From NCBI RefSeq assembly GCF_042453785.1, contig NC_091665.1, positions 18,567,501 to 18,631,500 on the forward strand: a DNA stretch of 64,000 nucleotides, in the 5' to 3' direction. A program made the translations under genes and the position numbers. This document shows, piece by piece, positions 54,187-64,000 of this stretch (the first letter of the stretch is position 1; every line of letters starts with the position of its first letter). This DNA is from Malus domestica. Its lineage: Eukaryota > Streptophyta > Magnoliopsida > Rosales > Rosaceae. A model generated the notes under the pieces. That model made no database searches. It was not told the origin of the DNA and was given only the letters and a program-made list of their open reading frames with translations.

Positions 54187-57100
54187 TGTTGTAGTCTATT
54201 TTCTGATAAGGGAAGGGGCTGGCGGCAGAGAGAGATTGGAGAGAGAGAGAGAGATGTGTTTGTAGGGTTGTGTAGAAGAATATGTAGAGGATGTGTTATT
54301 CCCCCTACGTAGTGCCTTTATTTATAGTAATAAGGGAGAGAAGAAATCCTTTATCCCCAAGGAATACAAGTCCACATAGGAAAGAATAACTAGAATCAAA
54401 TCTAATCTATGATTTACAATCACACTTAAACTAGAAAGTTTATTACACTTCTCCTTGAGTGTGTAAATACTCAAGTAGATTCGGCATCATGGAGAGTTTG
54501 AAGAAGTCAACTCGTCGGCATTGATTATGGGAACACATTATTCTCAATAAGGTAGGAACTTGCATAAGGAAGTAAGTCTCACTAAAAAACCCTATGGCTA
54601 TGGTAAAAACCCGAGTAGGGCCAAAACCCATAGTCTAAGGAAAAATGCATGAGAAATGCAAAGTCAAATGAAACATCTACGGGACGTCATCAAGGATATG
54701 ATCAACCCTAGGTGGGTGCCTCGTTAAAACTTAGTTAGGTAGCAAAAACCTAGTGGGAAAAATGCTCCTAATCGTAAGGAAAAATAGTATATTAAGATCA
54801 AGAAAGTATACTTCAGGATACTCCCCCTGAGTTTGACACAATTCCAAAGAGAACTAGCAATGTTACAATTCAGAAAGTTTACGCATACCAATTCCTTGAA
54901 CAAGCTTCTGAAACATCGCATTCGGTAGTGATTTGGTGAAGAAGTCGGCTAGATTGTCTTGTGAATGGATTTGCGTGACTTCAATCTTCTGATGCTCTTG
55001 TTGTTGATGTAACAAGAAGAAATTCGGCACATGTGCTTGGTGTTGTCTCCTTTGATGTAACCCTTCTTGAGTTGTTCGATGCATGTTGCGTTGTCTTCAT
55101 AGATCGTCATAGGGACATCAACGACGGGGTAAAGATTGCAAGAGCTTCGAATATGGCCCACAACTACTCTCAACTAAAAGCATTCCCGAGTTGCTTCGTG
55201 TAAGGAAAGAATTCTAGCATGGTTAAACGAAGTGGTAATTAAGGTTTGTTTAGTTGACCTTTAAGAGATTGCGGTGCCTCTAACAGTAAAGACATAACAC
55301 GTTTGATAATGTGCCTTGTGCAGATCAGATAAATATCTTGCGTCGGCATAACCAATAAGGCGAGAATCGACTCGACATAAGGGGGTGCGACATTACTCGA
55401 GAATCTGTAGGAATAGAACAAGCCCAAATCCATAGTACACTTAAGGTAGCAAAAATTTTCTTTAACACCAATTCAGTGTCTGCGTGTTAGTGCATTACTA
55501 TATCTTGCCAAAAGATTAACAAGAAAGGAGATGTCGGGTCTAGTGCATTGAGCTAAGTACAATAAAGCACTTATCGCAATTAGATAAGGAACTTCAGGCT
55601 CCAAAATCTCTTCATCATCCTCCTTCAGACGGAAGGGATCTCGTTTTGCATCTAGCGATCGAACGACTATAGGAGTACTTGAAGGCTTCCCTTTATCCTC
55701 ATTAAAGCGGCGCAACACCTTCTGGGTGTAGTTCGTTTGATGTACTAAGATTCCAACCGAACGGTGCTCTATCTCAAGACCGAGACAATATTGAGTCTTT
55801 CCTAGATCTTTCATCTCAAATTTTGGCTTCAGGTGCGTGGTAATTCTCGCGAGCTCTTCAAGAGTTTCGATGAGGTTCATGTCATCGACATATACTACAA
55901 CAATCGCAAAACCGGAATGTGACTTCTTAATGAACACACAAGGGCATAGTTCATTGTTCACATACCTCTGAATAGTCAAATACTCACTCAAACGGTTATA
56001 CTACATTTTTCCGAATTGCTTCAAAGCATAGGGTGAACGCCTCAGTCGAAGTGAGAGCGTATTTTGAGGTTTGGAAATATTTGATCCAATCAATGTAAGT
56101 CTTTTGGGAAATTTCATATAAATTTCCGTATAAAGATCCCCGTAAAGATACGCAGTTACTACGTCCATCAGTTGCATACTCAGTTTTTCGGAAACTACCA
56201 AACTGATAAGGTAGGAAAAATAATCACATCCATAACGGGTGAGTAAGTTTCATCATAGTCAATCCCAAGGCGTTGTGAGAAACCTTGCGTAACAAGACGA
56301 GCTTTGTAACGCACAATTTCATTCTTCTCATTACGCTTCCGAACGAAAATACATTTGTAGCCAACAGGCTTCACATATGGAGGAGTAGGAACTACATGTC
56401 CAAACACCTTATGTTTCGTAAGCGAATCGAATTCGACTTGGATTGCTTGTTTCCAGTTTGACCAATCGGTTCTATGTCGACATTCATCAACGAAATGGGG
56501 TTCAATGTCATTGCTCAACATGATCTCAATAGCTACTGCATATGCTAATGCATCATTGATGATCATCTCATTTCTACACCACACATCATCTAGGCAAGCA
56601 TAATAGATAAAAATCTCACGATTCTCAGAAGGTGGATTCATCTCTTCAATGACGCTTCTGTAATCTAGAATTTTCTAATAAGTTGGATAGAATGAGTAAG
56701 CGACAGTTAGATTCACGGTAAGCTTTTCAGGGGCCTGTGCCGTGGGTTTCCTCTTCCGAGGGTGTGAATCCTTTGAGCCAAGAGGTTTGCCATGCTTATG
56801 TTTAGGGGTAGATAATTAACTAGCCACTAATGTACGTGGATCACCAAAGTTGTCAGGATTATGTGAACTTGTCATTCGTGCTAGATCGGTGAAAGCATCT
56901 GGCATGCTTTGAGCTATGCTTTGGAGATATAATATGCGATGCACTTCAGTTTCAGACTAAGCAGTGCGGGGATCTAAATGAGACAAAGTGTGAGTCGTCC
57001 ACGATAATTCGCGTTGTTCTTCAGGAATGTTGATGTTCTTATCTCCCCCTAATGACGGGAAGACTGTCTCATAGAAGTGACATCCGTGAAACAAGCGGTA

Positions 57101-60100
57101 AACATATCGCTTGTCAAAGGTTCTAAGTAACGAATAATCGAAGGAGAATCATATTCGACATAGATTCCCTTCTTTCGCTGAGGCCTCATTTTTGTACGTA
57201 AGGGCAGCGAAATCAGAACATAGACTGCACAACAAAAAATGCGCAGATGCGATATGTTAGGTTCATATTCGATAACTAACTGAAGGGTGCTATATGGTTA
57301 GGTTACAACAGGACTCAGGTGGACCAACATGGCTGCGTGTAATACTGCATGGCCCCAAGCAGCGATCGGGAGCTTAGTATGTATAACCAACGATCGAGCA
57401 ATCATTTGTAAGCACTTAATGAATGCCTTTACCAGGCCATTCTAGGTGTGAACACGGGGTACATGATGTTCAACTTCAACCCCAATTGACATGCAATAGT
57501 CATCAAAAGGTTTAGATGTGAATTCTCCAGCATTATCCAATCGAATATATTTGATTGGATAATTAGGGTGGTGAGCCCTGAGCTTGATAACCTGAGCCAA
57601 TAGTTTGGAGAGTGCAATATTCCTTATGGACAACAAGCACACGTGTGACCAATGTGTAGTAGCGTCAACCAAAACCATAAAATATCTAAATGGTCAGCAG
57701 GGAGGGTGAATCGGTCCACAAATGTCCCCTTAAATCCTTTGTAGCAAAATAAGAGGATTCGAACAAATCTTGTCATAATAAGGGCTTAATAATAAGCTTT
57801 CCCATAGAACATGTTTGACATGGGATTCCTTGAATCAAACCTAAACTTTGGGTTAGTGAATGCCCCGTGTGTTGATTTGAGGATATGGGGCATCGCTATT
57901 TATCCAAGGTTCCTAAACGATTATGCCAAAGTGTAATTTCGTGCGTAGTCCCAAAGGTAGGGCCAGCCACATAGTGGCTTTCTATGGGGCGTATGGTCGT
58001 AGTATACAGACCACTCAGGATACCTCCATCTTTTCTAAAATACTTTTCTGGCCATATTCGTAGGAAGTTATGCACAGAAATTAAACTCCATTTTCTACTT
58101 AGGTTTCAGCGTGTTAATTATTATCCGTAATGTCCTTAAAACTCAACAACATTCTTTCGGAACACGAAGAATAAAGTGCCTCATCAATGGTCAAAATTGT
58201 ACCCAATATTATACGTGCCTTACCATATCATTCGATTAGGTTGGGTGGGCCTGAGAGGGTTGTCAGATGTGCATTCTTAGGTATGAAGTTAGTGAAATAG
58301 ACGCGTTCACGCAAAATGGTGTGCGTGGTTGCACTATTTACTAGACAACTAACTTCCCCACTAGTCATACCTAGAATGAAAATTAATTTGAATCGGTCAT
58401 ATGCATAAAAGTTCAAAAAACAAATATCCATTCAAAATAATTTTAAGTATTCAAGGACATAAATTAATTAAAAACCTAATATTAAAAAACAAATCACAAA
58501 CAAATAATCCAAACATAAAGGAAAATTGTTCAAAATTAACCAAAAACACAAGGGGCGTTCGGCCACTAGGTGGAATTCGGCCCTATTGTCTAAATTTCAA
58601 CTAGAAAAATAGTTTATGTCTAAGATTCAAGTCTTCCATAGGTGTAATAGCCTCTTGAAAGTTAGAAACCTCCATCTTAGTACTCTCCGGTTCGTCCACT
58701 TGCACAAAATTTGATTCAAAATTCTTACAATGAGAATGATATTCAGCTACAAACTTCTGGGGAGCTCAGCAAACACGGGACCAATGGTTCTTTGAACCTC
58801 AGCGATAGCACATGTCCGCATCCATGGTTTCAGGTGCTTTGCCCTTATTCTTGAAGTTTGGGGCCTTGTGAGAGAGGTTAGGGCGCTTTTGGGATTTGTT
58901 TCCTCTTTTAGATGGGCCTTGGCTCTATTGACCTTGGCAAGGTGGCTTCTAGCTGCCCCTACCATGCCTCTTTTGGCATTTTGGGTGTTGGTTCGTGCTA
59001 TAATGTGCTTCAGGCACAGCAGTTGCCCCAGTAGGTCAAGCTTGATGATTTTTCATCAATAGCTGATTCTACTTTTAAGGGAGAAGTAAAACAGAGATCA
59101 AATTCGAAAACTTAGTGAACTTCTGAGCTCTATATGTTGCTGCAGGATAATATTAGTAGCAGAAAAAGTCGAATAGGTCTTTTCCAGAAGATCCTCTTCG
59201 GTCAAAGTTTTGTTACAAAACTTGAGAAGTAATCGGATTCGACAAATTTCAGAATTATATTCATTCATAGACTTAAAGTCTTGGAAACGCAAATGCTGCC
59301 AGTCATGTCTTGCTTCAAGCAAGAATATGTCCTTTTGGTGATCAAGACGATCAGCTAAAGGAACCCATCGTGGATCCTCCTCAGCAAGGTACTCTGTTTG
59401 CAGTGCGTCATGAATATGTCTTCGGATGAAGATCATGGCAGTTGATTTAGGCAATTAAAACTCGGGGCCCAAAAACTTGGACTAAACTCCATGGATGGGA
59501 TAAGTAAATTTGCACCGTTGAGGCCCAAGCCCAAACTTGGGCTCGAATGGGCTCGAACCTAGCATGTAGGCTGGCCCAACATCACAAAAAAGGGGCTACA
59601 GGTGTAAGCCCAAAGACTGAGGCCCAAATGGGTTCTGATCTGGTGCAGTGAGGAGCAAGCTATGACTGCAGGTCCTATGCGGAGGAGTGCTCCGCTGCTT
59701 TGCAGCATCTGTGTTCCCAGGGGAAGCAATCCTATGCGTCACGGTACATGTGCATCGATTCACCAGCTACAGGTTGGGATCAGGTCCGATGGCATACATG
59801 GGGACACCATAGCCCTACGAGCTGATGTCGAATTTGGGCCAAGCTAAAGGTTTGGGCTGCTTCAGGCGAACGCAAGAAGAAAAAAAAAATTCTTTTAGGC
59901 CGAGAAAACCAAGGCCTAATTGGGCTCGGGTTGGGACCAAAAACACCCTAGCCGTAGCTAGATGTGCTCATTGAGGAAAAAGACCGGCGCCGCAGCTTCA
60001 GGCAGCCATGTTTTGGGACAAAAACTCTTGGGGCGAGTTCATGAGGCAATGGGAATCACGCATATGAACGAAGATAGAGGAATCTCAACATTTCAACCAA

Positions 60101-60930
60101 AACCCTAGAAATTCGAATCAGAATTTCAAAGAAAATCCGACGAGATTTGAAGGAATCTCGGTCAATCTACGTCGGTAGACAAGCTTCAGGCCATCAGGAT
60201 AGTGACCTAAGGTCAACGTTGGGCTGCAAGCCCACCTGTGATGGTGAAGATGTCATGGAAGGCATCGAGGTTTCTGGGTTTTCAAACTTGGAGCCCTTGG
60301 CTTGTGGTCTCGTGGCTCGGCAAAGCTTAGCCATACAGCATGCAGGCCTGGACTAACGGCTCAGATTATGGGTTCAAAGAACCTTAGCAGTTTGTAATTT
60401 TTTTTCTTTTTTTTTTAGATTATAACATTTAATTGCATGCATATTCAATTCAATAATTTAATGCATGGACATATATTTGATGCAATTATGGATATAATGC
60501 ATATAGAATTTATGTAGAATCTAAAATTCGAAAAATGTAAAGTTGGGTGATGCATTATGGTGAATGTTCATGCTATCAGGGTTGCAAAAATATCGAGATA
60601 AAAACTGTTGTTTTGGAAGAACCTGATTGCGTGATGATATAGATGAACTGGTTTGATGCAAATAGCTTCCTCGTCAGATTCTTAAGCACGGCGGTAGGAG
60701 CGTGCTGATAAAGTGTTGTAGCCTATTTTATCTGACAAGGGAAGGGGGCCGACGGCAGAGAGAGAGATGTGTTTGTAGAGTTGTGTAGAAGAATATGTAG
60801 AGGATGTGTTATTCCTCTACGTAGTGCCTTTATTTATGATAATAAGGGAGAGAAGAAATCCTTCATCCCTAAGGAATACAAGTCAATATAGGAAAGAATA
60901 ACTAGAATAAAATATAATCTAGGATTTACA
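54187..60930 (-). mobile_element. Ty1/copia retrotransposon 3, decayed
   Basis: Minus strand. The 3' LTR is 54187-54447 (plus-strand TGTTGTAG to TTATTACA) next to polypurine AAGGAGAAG. The 5' LTR is 60714-60930 and lacks about 28 bp at its outer end, so no target duplication is found. The likely primer site follows at TTTATCAGCACGCTCC (about 60697-60712). The LTRs differ by several substitutions and indels, so the insertion is old. Confidence 0.85.
54863..59454 (-). pseudogene. Copia 3 gag-pol, broken
   Basis: In order from 59454: gag UBN2 region (HIHDALQTEYLAEEDP, DFKSMNEYNSEICRIRLLL); knuckle remnant near 58750-58830; protease remnant with CLVNSATTHTILRER (58228-58431); integrase core pieces (VDATTHWSHVCLL, YIRLDNAGEFTSK) at 57429-57678; reverse transcriptase (YKARLVTQGFSQR, DVVTAYLYGDLYTEIYM, VVVYVDDMNLI) spread over 55473-56641; RNase H end (EDNATCIEQLKKGYIKGD, SQDNLADFFTKSLP) at 54863-55173. 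At least six frame breaks are seen. The integrase C-terminus between 56650 and 57430 is badly decayed. Non-functional. Confidence 0.85.
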
Positions 60931-61138
60931 CAATTGCATCCTCCACACTTAGATGATGGTTACATTGTCGTTTAGATGTTTAAAACTCTTCAAACCCTCT
61001 TGAATAATGTTTTTTATTTGATTGAAAAATTAATAAATTCTTTTTAAATATTGTAATCTAATCTAATTAATTCTTTCAAGGAAATATTAATATAAACAAA
61101 ACTTTTTATCAACAACCCGTAAAAACTTCATGTTATAA
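60931..61138. other. Short AT-rich spacer
   Basis: No gene or repeat recognised between the copia 3 LTR and the MITE copy B. Confidence 0.5.
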
Positions 61139-61345
61139 GGACTTGGATTCTCTGCCCTCCCATTTCGGTGCCCTCCTGTTTTGTGTGGTCACGGTAAATC
61201 CATGCTAATATTTTATATTGTTTTTTATAAAAATAATAAGAAAAAAAAAATAGTAATATAAAATATTGACGTGGCTTAACCGTGACCACACAAACAGGAG
61301 GGCACGGGGAGGGCACCGAATTGGGAGGGCAGAGAATCCAAGTCC
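61139..61345. mobile_element. Mutator-type MITE, copy B
   Basis: It starts GGACTTGGAT and ends ATCCAAGTCC, with about 80-bp arms closely matching copy A at 2440. A perfect 9-bp duplication ATGTTATAA flanks it (61130-61138 and 61346-61354). It lies about 400 bp beyond the stop of the cyclase gene. Confidence 0.88.
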
Positions 61346-61753
61346 ATGTTATAAAGAGAGATTAAACTACCAAATTATACAGTGAAAATCATATTTCTTT
61401 ATCACACTTTGGTCTGTATTCATGGCGCTCGCTGCGTGTCTCGTGGACGGCGGAAATACGGCAATGACATTACATTTCAGTTTCACGAAAACTATCAACA
61501 TAAACATTCAAGACGACATTCATATTCAGAACCCTGCTGTTCTGAAACTTGGGTCTCTTCTTAGCGTCTTATTCCATGCTGTTTCTCCTTGGGGGATCAT
61601 CATTTCCTGCAACAAATAGGAGTAGGTAAAAACCCAAACGTAGGCTGAAACACTCAAACTAATAAAAAGATTAACCGTGAGCTGATGTACGCTCGCATCA
61701 AAACCAAACATCGATACACAACTTACGAAAGATAAAAGCGTAACGGAGATGCA

Positions 61754-63254
61754 TCACTTGATAAGAATGCATCTTATCGGTGACCCTTCTGCACCCGGCA
61801 ACCTCAAAGGTAAGCAGTGGACAGAATATATTCCTGGTTCCACGTCATCCAGTTTTAAGGCTTCAACAAGAATGATTTCCTGGAACATGAAAGCAGTGTT
61901 AGTCTTGAGTATTGAAACGGAATTTCTGGTTAAATCAGAGAACCATGTGAGACAACTCGGTTGCCTCTTTTTTTTGGTGCTGCATTTACCACTGTTCAAC
62001 AATCTACCAAGTACCAACTGGAACTCATCCAATTAAAATGATCATGAACTAAATAAAAAACCCCTTTCATGTCTTATCAAATAACGATTTCTTACCCTGC
62101 CTTCTAGAAAAACAAGGTGGGATGGAATCAAATCATCATATGCAGCAACGGATAAGTAATCAATTCCTATAACAAAAGACCAACAAGTCAGCTTCAATAG
62201 AAAGAACAGAAATGATAACATGAACAGCAATATAATCAGTAATATCTCACTGAGAAGAACTCAGTATAAGATTATATTACCGTAATTATGTATGCAGACT
62301 GTTAAAAAACTGTGTCATAAAAAAAAAAACAAAGAACTGATGTGCGAATATATATATCTCACCGACAAGTTTAATGTCAGTGTTCTCCACCAACCACTGT
62401 GCTCCATCCCTCATAAATCCCACATAGCTGCTGTCAAACTCCTTTTGGAACATAAGCCGTCTAAAAGTGAAGTAAGCTCTAGTTAGTATAATGTTTCTCT
62501 GAATTGAATTTTTTGTTAATATTCTGCAATATTTTAAGATTTCTGAATCAAATTGAATAAGTACAAACATCAGTAGTCCAACCATTGACAAATAAAAGGT
62601 GGTTGGAAGGAATGATCAAACAGAGGAAAGGTCAAGTCAGGCATAAATTTCCCTTGTTTTTTTTTCCGAAGAAAAGTCTAGGCATTTTATTTGCAGGAAT
62701 TGTCATGAGTACTAGGACCTAAGGAACAATGTATCAAATTATAAACTATCTAAAAATTTCAACAGCGAAAAGAAAAGAAGCTTTACAACAATACAACATA
62801 ACTGGTATACGCACAGGTGCACGTGTGTGTGGGCGCATATTGCCAATACAATAGTATACAAAGACTTTATTTATCACAGTACCTGTCTGTGTTTAATGTT
62901 CTGAACAGCACACGACATACCCCCTTGGGAATATGTAAGGACTTCATAACCTCAGCTGCGATAAGCATGTAGGACAGTCAAAAACCTATAAAAAAAAAAA
63001 GAAGCAAATAGACTACATGGTATGTTATGTTCAACTGTTTCTAAGTAGTGTTTGGTTAGCAACCAAAAGGTTACTTATCTGGCCTTCCAGTTGCGACTTG
63101 AACACTAGACATGATTTACATTTTGTATGCATATTGAAACAAAGGATAAGGTCATAAAGCTTCACTTTCATCCACATAGAAAATAGTAGTTTGAAAGAAA
63201 AATACATACCGGTTATGTTCTTATCCCTTGGAACGTCAACTAGCAATGCAGGAC
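61754..63254 (-). CDS. Cyclase/kynurenine formamidase-like protein, 3' exons
   Basis: Five exons on the minus strand: 63210-63254, 62883-62955, 62363-62460, 62096-62166 and 61754-61879, all with GT..AG borders and consistent phase. They read [72 protein letters not shown] and [20 protein letters not shown], ending CILIK and TGA. This is the C-terminal half of the plant cyclase-like family (PF04199), metal-dependent hydrolases related to kynurenine formamidase and often secreted. The metal-binding HTGTHVD region should lie in upstream exons, which are not found in the last 750 bp and probably fall outside the window. The exons are intact, unlike the sister copy at 31666-41502. Confidence 0.88.
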
Positions 63255-64000
63255 CTTTTGACACAAAGACGTATAATAATCACAAAAATATCAGTGATAC
63301 AACCAACACAAGCAATGAGCTTTTTCCCCTATTGCTATGTAACAGGGTCAAATGCTAATACACATGAAAGGCACAAATTGCAAAACATCAAACAGAATAC
63401 AGAACAGAAAACCCAAATTCTGAAACAGAAATGAAAAGAAAGATTGATAATACCTCAAGATGCCCAAAACAGGAAATCCGGAAAAGGTGAAAGCCACTTT
63501 TCCTATTAGAATGTGAGGATCCAACCCAAAACCAATTGACATTGAGTAGAGAGGCTCAAGATCATTTAAACTATTATGTAAGGTTCTAAAGACTCTAGGC
63601 GCTAGTGGGGGCGGCGTGTTAGGGTCTGGCGCTAGACGGCTATGTGGACTAGGCAGATTTAAGTAAATTTGTTATATATAGTATAAATATGTGTGTATTT
63701 ATACTTTAATAAATACATAATTGTACAGGATACATAAAGTGCAAAATAAAATGAATATATAGATTATAAAGCATTATAACATATTGAAAACATAGGAAAC
63801 AAACATATAATGAGTGTCATCCAAGTATTCAACAAGTGTATTACATTTTATTGAAAAAGATTAAAATGCAAAATAAAAGTTATTGATTTCCTGTCTAAGT
63901 GAGAGTTACGATTTAGGCGGGTCTAAATATTTTCTTAATTTTCAAACGCCTAGTGATTAATTAAAACAGTGTCCAACCGCCTAGTGCCGGGCGAAAATTT
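63255..64000. other. Intron or upstream region with repeats
   Basis: No further exon of the cyclase gene is recognised. About 63510-63585 matches the repeat at 585-665. From about 63590 to the window end is another repeat with GCGCTAGTGGGGGCGGCG at one side and CGCCTAGTGCCGGGCG at the other; it appears to be an inverted-repeat element running off the window. Confidence 0.5.

Noticed and set aside
61382..61711. Small frames just beyond the cyclase stop
   Set aside because: They overlap in both strands, have no domain and probably fall in the 3' untranslated region.

Overview
This is a gene-poor, transposon-dense stretch of a dicot nuclear genome. Introns with GT..AG borders, plant gene families and layered LTR retrotransposons show this. 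Several short repeat families here look like those of the apple/pear group (Maleae, Rosaceae), but that placement is inference from memory and was not searched.

Layout. 1.8-5.1 kb is a very long solo LTR (TG..CA, 5-bp target duplication CTAAT) with a Mutator-type MITE inside it. 5.1-7.9 kb holds a SINE-like copy, a small MITE and an unusual set of minisatellite arrays that switch orientation. 8.3-8.8 kb is a broken intronless copy of ribosomal protein L9 (uL6), and a defective Ty1/copia element (8.8-13.9 kb) sits just upstream of its start. 14.9-21.3 kb is a degraded endogenous pararetrovirus on the minus strand: TATA box, leader, tRNA-Met primer site, small ORFs, movement protein, coat protein with zinc knuckle and aspartic protease, but no recognisable reverse transcriptase/RNase H. 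22.6-25.9 kb is an apparently intact three-exon gene for RNA polymerase II subunit 3. 27.1-29.2 kb is an apparently intact two-exon gene for a secreted proline-rich root-cap-domain protein.

31.7-41.5 kb is one broken gene of the cyclase/kynurenine formamidase-like family. It has been cut apart by a 6.4-kb hAT transposon (exon 4, 8-bp TSD), a 1-kb Tourist/PIF-like element (exon 3), a solo LTR (exon 1) and a MITE (last intron). A second, better preserved copy in the same orientation lies at 61.75-63.25 kb, with its 5' exons outside the window. 41.6-50.6 kb is a 5'-truncated copia element whose 3' LTR contains a nested non-autonomous LTR element (46.1-50.2 kb, TSD TATGG). 51.4-51.8 kb is a truncated Cassandra element carrying a 5S rRNA-derived promoter region. 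54.2-60.9 kb is a third decayed copia element.

Only NRPB3 and the root-cap-domain gene look like complete working host genes. The 3' part of the cyclase gene also reads cleanly. The rest is mainly a record of insertions whose target-site duplications allow the order of events to be worked out.
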